Origin: Pseudomonas lini
GTDB taxonomy: Bacteria; Pseudomonadota; Gammaproteobacteria; Pseudomonadales; Pseudomonadaceae
Direction: 5' to 3'
DNA length: 64,000 bases
NCBI RefSeq assembly: GCF_001042905.1
Contig: NZ_JYLB01000006.1
Span: forward strand, 186,001-250,000
Shown here: one piece after another, positions 35,183 to 43,336 of the stretch
Position numbering within the stretch: position 1 is the stretch's first letter
Layout: each line of letters starts with the position of its first letter
Made by a program: the position numbers and the translations under genes
Notes under the pieces: model-generated
Seen by the model: only the letters and a program-made list of their open reading frames with translations
Told to the model about the DNA's origin: nothing
Database searches by the model: none

Positions 35183-36550
35183 TTACATACGCAGGAGCAT
35201 CTTCCAGGCGCGATTCTGATACACCGCAATCGCCTGGTGCTTACGCGCATCCAGCGATTCATCGGTGATCGGCTCGTTGGCCAGTTGCGTCAGTTTGTTC
35301 AGCTCACCGTACAGGCGATCCATTTCCGGGATCTCCAGCACGCCGCGGGCATGGTGCAGCCAGGACTGGATGCGCTCGATACGCGGCAGCTGCTCGGCCA
35401 AGTCTTCCGGCTGTTGCTGGTAACGCTGCAATTGCAGCGAGTTGGCTTCTTCGCCCAGCATGCGCGGCAGCCAGCTACCCAGTTGTGCAGCACCCTGGCG
35501 ATTGCCGCGGGTGTTGCGATCGGCGGCCCAGGTGCGGGCCAGCAACCAGCGCGAAGTGTTCAGTGAGAACAGGCCCCAGCGCACGTCTTCCAGTTCTTCG
35601 AGGAATTGCTCCGGCGCGGCTTTGCGCACGTCTTCGTCGTCCAGGCCGGCTTGTACCAGCGGGCGCCAGTCTTCCAGCAGGGCATCCAGCGCGACCCGCA
35701 GATCGTGAGTCGACTGACGCGGTGCGGCCTGACCGAGGCTGCTGATCAGCGCGCGCATTTCAGCGAGGTTCTCGACCCAGTCCTGCAACAGGCGCCAGTG
35801 GCCATTGAAGCGATATTGCTCGGCCAGACGCTGGCTGCTGCTCAGCAAATGCCAGCTCAACGCGGCGAACGCATCGTCCAGCGGCATTTCGGCGGTGATC
35901 TGCGGCGCCGGCAAGCTCAGCGAGTAGCTGTTGGCGTCGAACAAGCGATAACCGCGCTCGGCCTTGCTGATGTCACAGGGCATCAGCGCCAGGGTTGCAG
36001 CCAATTCGGCGGCCAGTTCCAGCAACGCGGCCGGTTCGCCTTCGCGCAGCTCCAGTTCCAGCTCGCAGATTTCTTCTTTCTGCTTGCCGACTACTACGTG
36101 GCCCAGGTCCAGCGCGGCTTCGATGACCACTTTGGTCTTGCCACGGCCCCAAGCGATTTCCGCGCGTTCGCGAACGAAATCGGTGGTGAAGATGGCTTTC
36201 AAGGTTTTCTTGTCCAGCTCGGCCAGCTCTTCGGGCCAGCATTCACCGTCGAGTTTCTTCACGTCGAGTTTGGCTTTGGGCAGGGACCAGTCGTACTCGT
36301 GACGCTCGGACAGACCGGCGACACTCTGGCCACGGGTCTTGAGGGTCTGAATCACTTCTTCGCCATCGCGGCGCAGGCGCAGGGCAACCTTGGCGCGGGC
36401 CAGGTCGCGCTCAGGCGTGTCGAAGTACTGGTTCATCAACTCACGGCGTTCCCAGCCACTTTTGTTGCGTTTTTTCAGTAACGGGTGCTCGCGCAGGGCG
36501 GCGAGGGTTTCGCGGCTGACGCGGAGTTTGATTTCGGTTTCTTTCTGCAT
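35183..36550 (-). CDS. CYTH-CHAD inorganic triphosphatase (YgiF-like)
   Basis: 455 aa. The N-terminal CYTH domain starts with the ExExK motif (ETEIK, residues 4-8) and contains LRLRRDGEEVIQTLKTRG and the second-half ELELELREG strand. The C-terminal CHAD domain (from about residue 230) has HDLRVALDALLEDWRPL and a helical bundle rich in basic and histidine residues, thought to bind polyphosphate. E. coli YgiF hydrolyses tripolyphosphate. A link to the ppk/ppx genes earlier in the window is thematic only. Confidence 0.9.
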   Translation of the reverse strand: MQKETEIKLRVSRETLAALREHPLLKKRNKSGWERRELMNQYFDTPERDLARAKVALRLRRDGEEVIQTLKTRGQSVAGLSERHEYDWSLPKAKLDVKKLDGECWPEELAELDKKTLKAIFTTDFVRERAEIAWGRGKTKVVIEAALDLGHVVVGKQKEEICELELELREGEPAALLELAAELAATLALMPCDISKAERGYRLFDANSYSLSLPAPQITAEMPLDDAFAALSWHLLSSSQRLAEQYRFNGHWRLLQDWVENLAEMRALISSLGQAAPRQSTHDLRVALDALLEDWRPLVQAGLDDEDVRKAAPEQFLEELEDVRWGLFSLNTSRWLLARTWAADRNTRGNRQGAAQLGSWLPRMLGEEANSLQLQRYQQQPEDLAEQLPRIERIQSWLHHARGVLEIPEMDRLYGELNKLTQLANEPITDESLDARKHQAIAVYQNRAWKMLLRM

Positions 36551-36707
36551 GGCCGGAAAATCCAGGATCGGGAACGCAGCCGGGGGAATGTGTGGCTGCC
36601 AAGGTCGTGCAGTGTACAGGACTCGTTCGAGATAGGCTCCGCAACGGTTTATTCCTGTCGCCGGATGGTTCTATGATGGACTTCAATTCGGGAGTTGGGA
36701 GTCAGCG

Positions 36708-37871
36708 ATGCCTTTGCCGTCCATGAAAGATCAGTTCGCTGCGCTGATCGCCGCGCCGTCTGTCAGCTGTACCCAACCCAGCCTGGATCAAACCAATCGG
36801 CCGGTCATCGACTTGTTGGCGACATGGCTCGGGGACTTGGGTTTTGCCTGCGATATCCAGCAGGTCAGCCCCGGCAAATTCAATCTGCTGGCCAGTTTTG
36901 GTTCCGGCCCCGGCGGCCTGGTGCTGGCCGGTCACAGCGATACGGTGCCGTACGACGAGGCGTTGTGGCAGACCGACCCGCTGAAACTGACGGAAGTGGA
37001 CGGTCGCTGGGTTGGCTTGGGCAGTTGCGACATGAAGGGCTTTTTCGCCTTGGCCATCGAAGCCGTCAAACCCTTGCTCGACCAACCGTTCAAGCAACCC
37101 TTGCTGATCCTCGCCACCTGCGATGAAGAAAGCTCGATGTCTGGCGCTCGCGCTCTGGCCGAAGCCGGGCGGCCATTAGGTCGCGCGGCGGTGATCGGTG
37201 AGCCGACCGGGCTGAAGCCGGTCCGGATGCACAAAGGCATCATGATGGAGCGCATCGACATTCTCGGTCAGAGCGGCCATTCCTCGGACCCGCGCCTGGG
37301 CCACAGTGCCCTTGAGGCCATGCACGACGCCATCGGCGAACTGCGCGGCTTGCGCCTGGCGTGGCAGCGCGAATTCCGTAACCTGCAGTTCAGCGTGCCG
37401 CAACCGACGATGAATTTCGGCTGCATTCACGGCGGCGATAACCCCAACCGCATCTGTGGCCAGTGCTCGCTGGAGTTCGACTTGCGTCCGTTGCCAGGCA
37501 TGGACCCCAAAGCCTTGCGCGCGGCGATTTTGCAGAAGCTCAACCCGATTGCCGAACGGCATCAGGTGAAGATCGATTACGCGCCGCTGTTCCCCGAAGT
37601 GCCACCCTTCGAGCAGGCCGAGGACTCGGAATTGGTGAGGATCGCTGAGAAGCTCACCGGCCATCGCGCCGAAGCAGTGGCATTCGGCACAGAAGCGCCT
37701 TATCTTCAGCGACTTGGCTGTGAAACATTGGTATTGGGGCCGGGTGATATCGCCTGCGCCCACCAACCGGGGGAATACCTCGAAATGTCACGTTTGCAGC
37801 CTACCGTGCATCTATTACGACAACTGATTGAACATTACTGCCTGACGCCGGCCAAAACAGCGATGCTGTAG
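36708..37871 (+). CDS. argE: acetylornithine deacetylase
   Basis: M20 family metallopeptidase, 387 aa, releasing ornithine from N2-acetylornithine. Zinc ligands are visible in LAGHSDTVP (His, Asp nearby), GSCDMKGFF (Asp), CDEESS (Glu pair) and CAHQPGEY (His); the dimerisation domain lies between. GGGAG precedes the ATG. Its stop codon TAG (37869-37871) is part of the following REP copy. Pseudomonads recycle the acetyl group with ArgJ, so ArgE may be secondary here. Confidence 0.92.
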   Translation: MPLPSMKDQFAALIAAPSVSCTQPSLDQTNRPVIDLLATWLGDLGFACDIQQVSPGKFNLLASFGSGPGGLVLAGHSDTVPYDEALWQTDPLKLTEVDGRWVGLGSCDMKGFFALAIEAVKPLLDQPFKQPLLILATCDEESSMSGARALAEAGRPLGRAAVIGEPTGLKPVRMHKGIMMERIDILGQSGHSSDPRLGHSALEAMHDAIGELRGLRLAWQREFRNLQFSVPQPTMNFGCIHGGDNPNRICGQCSLEFDLRPLPGMDPKALRAAILQKLNPIAERHQVKIDYAPLFPEVPPFEQAEDSELVRIAEKLTGHRAEAVAFGTEAPYLQRLGCETLVLGPGDIACAHQPGEYLEMSRLQPTVHLLRQLIEHYCLTPAKTAML

Positions 37872-37952
37872 GAGCTGCCGAAGGCTGCGATCTTGTGATC
37901 TTGCTTTTAAAATTCAAAGATCAAAAAATCGCAGCCTTCGGCAACTCCTACA
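37868..37952. repeat. REP doublet (type 1) that supplies the argE stop codon
   Basis: The first copy begins G-TAG-GAGCTGCC, and this TAG is the argE stop codon. The inverted second copy ends 10 bases before a TATAAA box of the argA leader. The spacer is ~28 bases. Confidence 0.85.
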
Positions 37953-37961
37953 GGGAGCGCG

Positions 37962-37967
37962 TATAAA
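37962..37967 (+). promoter_or_regulatory. possible -10 box for argA
   Basis: TATAAA, 25 bases before the leader ORF at 37992. No good -35 is visible; any -35 element would overlap the REP arm. Confidence 0.35.
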
Positions 37968-37991
37968 TTGCCGATGTCCCAACCCGTATTC

Positions 37992-38033
37992 ATGAGGAGA
38001 GCGCGCGTGTCGCCAAGCCTGTTCCGACGATAA
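37992..38033 (+). CDS. possible arginine-rich leader peptide upstream of argA
   Basis: A 13-codon ORF reads MRRARVSPSLFRR: five arginines of thirteen, with AGG, AGA, CGC, CGA and CGA codons, four of them rare in Pseudomonas. The AGGAGA codons also form an ideal Shine-Dalgarno for a GTG at 38007, giving an eight-residue version that ends in the same Arg-Arg-stop. It lies 68 bases before argA, which catalyses the first step of arginine synthesis. This resembles a control peptide, but chance cannot be excluded and I see no clear attenuator hairpin. Confidence 0.4.
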   Translation: MRRARVSPSLFRR

Positions 38034-38101
38034 CCATCAGCCCGCTGTGCGTTTACTGCTTTACCCTTTTTTCGGCTGCTATTTATTACAGGCCCAGGTT
38101 C

Positions 38102-39400
38102 ATGCCCGAATACGTCAATTGGCTTCGTCACGCTTCGCCTTACATCAACGCCCACCGCGACTGCACCTTCGTCGTCATGCTGCCCGGCGACGGCGTGGAG
38201 CACCCGAACTTCGGCAATATCGTCCACGACCTGGTGCTGCTGCACAGCCTGGGCGTGCGACTGGTGCTGGTTCACGGTTCGCGTCCGCAAATTGAAACCC
38301 GCCTCGCTGCTCGCGGCCTGACCCCGCATTACCACCATGGCATGCGCATCACCGATGCGGCGACGCTTGAGTGTGTGATCGATGCGGTCGGCCAACTGCG
38401 CATCGCCATCGAAGCGCGGCTGTCCATGGACATGGCCTCATCGCCAATGCAGGGTTCGCGCTTGCGGGTGGCCAGCGGCAATCTGGTCACTGCACGGCCG
38501 ATCGGCGTACTTGAAGGCGTCGACTATCACCACACCGGCGAAGTGCGCCGGGTCGATCGCAAGGGCATCAATCGCCTGCTGGACGAACGCTCCATCGTGC
38601 TGTTGTCGCCTTTGGGTTACTCGCCGACCGGTGAGATCTTCAACCTCGCTTGCGAAGATGTGGCCACCCGAGCGGCTATCGATCTGGGGGCGGACAAGCT
38701 GCTGCTGTTCGGTGCCGATTTGGGCTTGATCGATGAAAATGGCCGGCTGGTCCGCGAATTGCGCCCGCAACAAGTGCCGGCGCATTTGCAGCGTCTGGGC
38801 AGCAACTATCAAGCCGAGCTGCTGGACGCGGCGGCTGAAGCGTGCCGGGGCGGGGTGGCGCGCAGTCACATCGTCAGCTACGCCGAAGATGGCGCGCTGC
38901 TGACCGAACTGTTCACCCGTGACGGTGGCGGTACGCTGGTGGCCCAGGAGCAATTCGAGGTTGTGCGTGAGGCGGCCATCGAGGACGTCGGCGGTTTGCT
39001 GGACTTGATCAGCCCGCTGGAAGAGCAGGGGATTCTGGTACGCCGTTCCCGCGAGGTGCTGGAGCGTGAGATCGAGCAGTTCAGCGTGGTCGAACGCGAA
39101 GGCATGATCATCGCCTGCGCGGCGCTGTATCAGATTGCCGATTCGGATGCCGGGGAGTTGGCGTGTCTGGCGGTGAATCCGGAGTACCGTCATGGCGGTC
39201 GCGGCGATGAACTGCTGGAGCGCATCGAAACCCGCGCCCGGGCTCAGGGGCTGAAAACCTTGTTCGTGCTGACTACCCGGACCGCCCACTGGTTTCGTGA
39301 GCGGGGCTTCGTGCCAAGCAGCGTCGAACGCCTGCCGTCGGCGCGGGCGTCGCTTTACAACTACCAGCGTAATTCGAAGATCTTCGAAAAAACCCTCTGA
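38102..39400 (+). CDS. argA: N-acetylglutamate synthase
   Basis: Acetylates glutamate as the first step of arginine synthesis; feedback-inhibited by arginine in this family. 432 aa. N-terminal amino-acid kinase-like domain (YVNWLRHASPYIN, VVMLPGDGVEHPNFGNIVHDLVLLH), C-terminal GNAT domain with IACAALYQIADSDAGELACLAVNPEYRHGGRGDELLE, where RHGGRG is the acetyl-CoA loop. Closely follows my memory of the P. aeruginosa protein. Confidence 0.96.
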   Translation: MPEYVNWLRHASPYINAHRDCTFVVMLPGDGVEHPNFGNIVHDLVLLHSLGVRLVLVHGSRPQIETRLAARGLTPHYHHGMRITDAATLECVIDAVGQLRIAIEARLSMDMASSPMQGSRLRVASGNLVTARPIGVLEGVDYHHTGEVRRVDRKGINRLLDERSIVLLSPLGYSPTGEIFNLACEDVATRAAIDLGADKLLLFGADLGLIDENGRLVRELRPQQVPAHLQRLGSNYQAELLDAAAEACRGGVARSHIVSYAEDGALLTELFTRDGGGTLVAQEQFEVVREAAIEDVGGLLDLISPLEEQGILVRRSREVLEREIEQFSVVEREGMIIACAALYQIADSDAGELACLAVNPEYRHGGRGDELLERIETRARAQGLKTLFVLTTRTAHWFRERGFVPSSVERLPSARASLYNYQRNSKIFEKTL

Positions 39401-39419
39401 CCTCCGGGCTACCCGAACC

Positions 39420-39511
39420 CTGTAGGAGCGAGGCTTGCCCGCGAAGACGTCACCAAGGACAACCGATAAATCGAGTCGTCTGCTTCGCGGGCAAGCCTCG
39501 CTCCTACAGGG
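39420..39511. repeat. REP doublet (type 2)
   Basis: Inverted type 2 copies with a ~42-base spacer in the convergent gap between argA and the TauA-like gene, ending nine bases before the latter's stop codon. Confidence 0.85.
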
Positions 39512-39519
39512 GCGGGGTG

Positions 39520-40506
39520 TTATTCGGTGACGTATTTCGTGCTGACATACGGCGAATAATCCGGCAGCACCGTCTCGACCTTCCCTTGCTCCTTCAAAAA
39601 CTTCGCCGTCTCGCCAATCGCCTTGGCTGTACCCCCGTCCAGTAGCGCGGTGGTCTGTTGTGCCTTGGCATCCGGGAATGCGGAACCGGCCAGCAGCTCC
39701 GGCACATCGGCGGGATTGGCACCGGTCAATTTGGCGATTTTCTGCACCGGTACCGAATCGGCGGTCCAGCTGTCTTTATGGGCTGCATAGTCGGCGAATG
39801 AATCCAGAGTGACCTTGGCAAATCGGGCCACCACTTCAGGATGTTTTTCGGCGTAATCCTTGCGAGCGACCCACACCTCGAAGGTCGGCGCACCCCATTG
39901 GCCGACCTGTGCGGCGTCGGTCAACGTCTTGCCAGTCTTGCGAATTTCCCCCAGCGCCGGCGACCAGACAAACGCGCCATCGATGTCGCCACGTTTCCAG
40001 GCTGCGGCGATTTCCGCCGGTTGCAGGTTCACCACTTTGACTTTCGAGGCGTCCAGGCCCCAATGCTTCAGCGCGCCGAGCAGGCTGTAATGGGAGGTTG
40101 AAACGAAGGGCGTGGCGATGGTTTTGCCGATCAGATCTTCCGGTTTATCGATGCCGCTGCCGTTGCGCACCACAAGTGCTTCGGCAGCGTTGATCTGAGC
40201 CGAAACAATGAACGCGACAATCGGCAGATTGCGCGAAGCGGCTGCCGCCAGTGGGCTTGAGCCGAGGTTGCCAATCTGCACATCGCCGGACGCAATGGCG
40301 GTGACCACTTCCGGGCCACTGTTGAAACGTCGCCAATCGATTTTCTGGCCAATGGTTTTCTCATAAATGCCATCGGCCTGAGGGACTTTGCTGGGGTCGA
40401 TACCGGTTTGATAACCGACGGTGAGAGTCGCCGCCTGGGCGGAAAAAGAAAATATAAGCGACACACAAACTGTAACAAATTGACTAGATAGTGCGCGTTT
40501 GGCCAT
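39520..40506 (-). CDS. TauA-like sulfonate/taurine ABC transporter binding protein (orphan)
   Basis: 328 aa. Signal peptide MAKRALSSQFVTVCVSLIFS with AQAA cleavage, then LTVGYQTGIDPSKVPQADG, FNSGPEVVTAIASGDVQIGN and GSSPLAAAASRNLPI, all TauA-typical. C-terminal DYSPYVSTKYVTE. Start at 40506 has AAGGCG upstream. The normal partners TauB, TauC and TauD are not beside it; argA follows convergently. It might feed the nearby Ssu permease or a distant Tau system. Confidence 0.86.
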   Translation of the reverse strand: MAKRALSSQFVTVCVSLIFSFSAQAATLTVGYQTGIDPSKVPQADGIYEKTIGQKIDWRRFNSGPEVVTAIASGDVQIGNLGSSPLAAAASRNLPIVAFIVSAQINAAEALVVRNGSGIDKPEDLIGKTIATPFVSTSHYSLLGALKHWGLDASKVKVVNLQPAEIAAAWKRGDIDGAFVWSPALGEIRKTGKTLTDAAQVGQWGAPTFEVWVARKDYAEKHPEVVARFAKVTLDSFADYAAHKDSWTADSVPVQKIAKLTGANPADVPELLAGSAFPDAKAQQTTALLDGGTAKAIGETAKFLKEQGKVETVLPDYSPYVSTKYVTE

Positions 40507-40874
40507 GATGGCGTCGCCTTTTCGAAAGTGATTGACGTATGGGGAATACGCCAACGCTAAACGATCTAAAAAAAGGCCAATAAATACCATTTAGGAATTA
40601 GCTTATGAGCCGATAGCCTGTGTCCCGGTTCGGATCACTGGCGAAAAGCTATATTCCTAAATGGCATTAAAAAGAATGAAATAATTCTTTTTGGGTTTAT
40701 GAGGAAATCATTACCCTGCAGGGACCAAATCACTGCGGTTAGACCTTGGTCGTAGACACACATGGTTACGATTGACTTGTCTGTCACGGTCTGGCGCTAA
40801 TCGCGCATCTTTGGATCTAGGGCGTTAGACCCAAGACCAAAGAACACAAAAATTAGAACGAGAGGAGCGAAACA
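40507..40874. promoter_or_regulatory. Divergent regulatory region, TauA-like gene and OprD porin (368 bases)
   Basis: No gene fits here. It holds a long inverted pair, CCATTTAGGAAT-T-AGCTT (40587-40604) and AAGCT-ATATTCCTAAATGG (40646-40664), and next to it a palindrome AAAAAGAAT / ATTCTTTTT (about 40669-40692). The composition is AT-rich up to about 40700. These may be sites for a sulfur regulator such as CysB, but the regulator is not shown by sequence. Confidence 0.6.
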
Positions 40875-42209
40875 ATGAAGAAGTCCACCTTGGCCCTGGC
40901 TGTGGCCGTAGGGGTTTTGGCGCAGCAGGCAGGCGCCGCCGGTTTCATTGAAGACAGCAAGGCTACATTGGGGCTGCGTAACTTCTACATCAACACGGAT
41001 AACCGTGATGGCACTGCCAATCCGTCCAAGCAGGAAGAGTGGGGCCAAGGCTTCATCTTCAACTTTACCTCCGGTTATACCCAAGGCACTGTTGGTTTTG
41101 GTGTTGATGCGATCGGTCTATTGGGCGTCAAGCTGGATTCCGGTAAAGGCACTGCCTACAACGCCGGTAGCGCGAACAAGGGCGGTACCGTTTTCCCAAG
41201 CGACAGCGACGGTCGTGCGGTAGACGATTTCGGTAGCCTGGGCCTGACCGCCAAGGCCAAAATCTCCAAGACTGAACTGCGTCTGGGCACCCTGCAGCCA
41301 AAACTGCCGGTGGTAACTTCCAACGACGGGCGTCTGCTGCCGCAGACCTTCGAAGGTGGCCAGATCATGTCCAACGACATCGACAACCTGACTCTGGTTG
41401 GCGGTAAGTTGGAACATGCCAAAGGTCGTAACTCGACCAATAACGATTCGCTGACCATTGCTGGCTCCAACGGGGCGACGACCACTGCCACCTCCAACAA
41501 GCGCAGCAACGAGTTCTACTATGCCGGTGGCGACTACAAGATCACCAAGGATCTGGTCGCTCAGTACTACTACGGCAACCTGGAAGATTTCTACACGCAG
41601 CACTTCCTGGGGCTGACCCACAATCTAGCGTTGCCAGTGGGTAGCCTGAAATCCGACCTGCGTTACTTCAACAGTGACTCCGATGGCAAGAACTCTAGCC
41701 AGGAAGGTCGTCTGGCGGGTTATCGCTCCTCTGGCTTCCAGAACAGTGGTGAAGTAGATAACCGCACCTGGAGTGCGAAATTCACCTATAGCCTGCAAGG
41801 CCACGCGCTCAGTGCCGGCTACCAGCGTGTGAATGGCACCAGCGACTTCCCGTTCCTGAACCAGGGAGATGGTGCGTCTGCCTATCTGATCACCGACTCG
41901 CAGATCGGCAAGTTCCAGCGTGCCGGTGAGCGCACCTGGCTGGCTCAATATGCTTATGATTTTGCCACCGTTGGCTTGCCAGGTCTGACCACTTCCGTGA
42001 TCTATCTCAAGGGGGACAACGTCGCTACCTCTACTGGCGACAAAGGTGAGTGGGAACGCGACTTCTCCCTCGGCTACGTAGTACAGCAAGGCACCTTTAA
42101 AGGTCTGGGCCTGGCGTGGAAAAACGCTACCCTGCGCTCCGATGTTGCCTCTCAGCGTAACCAGGACGAAAACCGTCTGATCGTCAGCTACTCGATCCCG
42201 CTGTTGTAA
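40875..42209 (+). CDS. OprD-family outer-membrane porin
   Basis: 444 aa. Signal peptide MKKSTLALAVAVGVLAQQAG (AGA-AG), then FIEDSKATLGLRNFYIN, the OprD-family start. Repeated amphipathic beta strands and a C-terminal ENRLIVSYSIPLL strand match an 18-strand barrel. It resembles the OprE/OprQ branch. Placed between sulfonate-uptake genes, it may admit organosulfur compounds, by context only. AGAGGAG precedes the ATG; a strong terminator follows. Confidence 0.9.
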   Translation: MKKSTLALAVAVGVLAQQAGAAGFIEDSKATLGLRNFYINTDNRDGTANPSKQEEWGQGFIFNFTSGYTQGTVGFGVDAIGLLGVKLDSGKGTAYNAGSANKGGTVFPSDSDGRAVDDFGSLGLTAKAKISKTELRLGTLQPKLPVVTSNDGRLLPQTFEGGQIMSNDIDNLTLVGGKLEHAKGRNSTNNDSLTIAGSNGATTTATSNKRSNEFYYAGGDYKITKDLVAQYYYGNLEDFYTQHFLGLTHNLALPVGSLKSDLRYFNSDSDGKNSSQEGRLAGYRSSGFQNSGEVDNRTWSAKFTYSLQGHALSAGYQRVNGTSDFPFLNQGDGASAYLITDSQIGKFQRAGERTWLAQYAYDFATVGLPGLTTSVIYLKGDNVATSTGDKGEWERDFSLGYVVQQGTFKGLGLAWKNATLRSDVASQRNQDENRLIVSYSIPLL

Positions 42210-42232
42210 CAGCACTCGCGTAATCGACGTAA

Positions 42233-42270
42233 AAAAAGCCCCGCCCGGCATCACGCCGGGCGGGGCTTTT
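42233..42270 (+). terminator. Terminator after the OprD-family porin
   Basis: AAAAGCCCCGCCCGGC / GCCGGGCGGGGCTTTT stem with a short ATCAC loop, 23 bases after the stop codon. Confidence 0.92.
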
Positions 42271-42420
42271 GCGTTTTCAAGGCGGCTCACCCCCGTAAAC
42301 CCTCCTTGAAATTCCCCTCTTTTGCAGCAACTCAAGGCCTTCTCGAACCTTGTCGGCGATATTCGTCCTCATGTGCATTCAGGTCCAGTGAACAGATATT
42401 TAATATTCTCTTATGATCTA

Positions 42421-42438
42421 AATAAATCGATATTTATT
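42421..42438. promoter_or_regulatory. Inverted repeat upstream of lsfA
   Basis: AATAAAT-CGAT-ATTTATT within a very AT-rich tract (42392-42460), followed by CTTTTTAATCTATAAGG. A probable operator or promoter region of lsfA. Confidence 0.45.
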
Positions 42439-42502
42439 CTTTTTAATCTATAAGGAACACAGGCACAGTTGGGCTCAACAAGCACTCACAAGGAGCCGCA
42501 CC

Positions 42503-43141
42503 ATGAGCCTCAGACTTGGCGATATCGCCCCCGATTTCGAACAGGATTCCAGCGCCGGCACTATTCGTTTCCATGAATGGCTGGGCGATAGCTGGGGCGT
42601 GTTGTTTTCCCATCCGGCGGATTTTACGCCGGTGTGCACCACCGAACTGGGCTTCACCGCCAGGCTCAAGGATGAATTCACCCAGCGCGGCGTCAAAGCC
42701 ATTGCTCTGTCGGTCGACCCGGTGGACTCGCACCACAAGTGGATCGAGGACATCAATGAAACCCAGAATGCCATCGTCAACTTCCCGATCCTCGCCGATG
42801 CGGACCGTAAAGTGTCCGACCTGTATGACCTGATCCATCCGAATGCCAACGACACCCTGACCGTGCGTTCGCTGTTCGTGATCGATCCGAACAAGAAGAT
42901 TCGGCTGACGATTACTTACCCGGCGAGTACTGGTCGTAACTTCAATGAAATCTTGCGGGTGATCGATTCGCTGCAGCTCACTGACAACTACAAGGTGGCC
43001 ACCCCGGCCAACTGGCAGGACGGTGATGAAGTGGTGATCGTGCCGTCGCTCAAGGACGAAGACGAAATCAAGCGACGCTTTCCCAAAGGCTATCGCGCAG
43101 TGAAGCCATACCTGCGTCTGACACCTCAACCGAACAGGTAA
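42503..43141 (+). CDS. lsfA: 1-Cys peroxiredoxin LsfA
   Basis: 212 aa. Reduces peroxides; in Pseudomonas it is known as a protein induced by sulfate starvation. Peroxidatic Cys45 in PADFTPVCTTE; the C-terminal Prx6-type domain (NYKVATPANWQDGDEVVIVPS) lacks a conserved resolving cysteine. AAGGAG precedes the ATG. Its place between sulfonate genes fits a role against oxidative by-products of sulfonate use. Confidence 0.94.
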   Translation: MSLRLGDIAPDFEQDSSAGTIRFHEWLGDSWGVLFSHPADFTPVCTTELGFTARLKDEFTQRGVKAIALSVDPVDSHHKWIEDINETQNAIVNFPILADADRKVSDLYDLIHPNANDTLTVRSLFVIDPNKKIRLTITYPASTGRNFNEILRVIDSLQLTDNYKVATPANWQDGDEVVIVPSLKDEDEIKRRFPKGYRAVKPYLRLTPQPNR

Positions 43142-43154
43142 CTCAGCTAACTCT

Positions 43155-43254
43155 CGTTCCCACGCTCTGCGTGGGAATGCAGCCCGTGACGCTCCGCGTC
43201 ACTGGACGCGCAGCGTCCCTTGAGGCATTACCACGCGGAGCGTGGGAACGATCA
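43155..43254. repeat. ~100-base compound inverted repeat (copy 2)
   Basis: Outer arms CGTTCCCACGCTCTGCGTGG / CCACGCGGAGCGTGGGAACG and an inner GTGACGCTCCGCGTCAC hairpin, the same plan as 25131-25234. Confidence 0.8.
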
Positions 43255-43272
43255 CCACAAAGCAGGGGTTTT

Positions 43273-43298
43273 CAGGCCGTTTCGACGGCCTTTTTTTT
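43273..43298 (+). terminator. Terminator downstream of lsfA
   Basis: AGGCCGT-TTCG-ACGGCCT stem followed by eight T. Separates lsfA from the ssu operon. Confidence 0.85.
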
Positions 43299-43312
43299 CG
43301 CCTGAAAAAGGC

Positions 43313-43336
43313 ATTCTTTATATTTCTATAAAGAAT
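43313..43336. promoter_or_regulatory. Palindrome upstream of ssuE
   Basis: Perfect 10-base arms ATTCTTTATA and TATAAAGAAT around TTTC, 110 bases before ssuE. Candidate binding site for a sulfur-starvation regulator. Confidence 0.5.

Noticed and set aside
38047..38101. Alternative GTG frame (38047) overlapping the argA start
   Set aside because: It continues only as an out-of-frame shadow of argA, and the argA ATG at 38102 gives the expected conserved N-terminus.
39419..43300. Insertion sequence or phage remnant as cause of the ssuD loss
   Set aside because: No transposase, integrase, target duplication or tRNA was found in or near the sulfur region; only REP and palindromic repeats occur.
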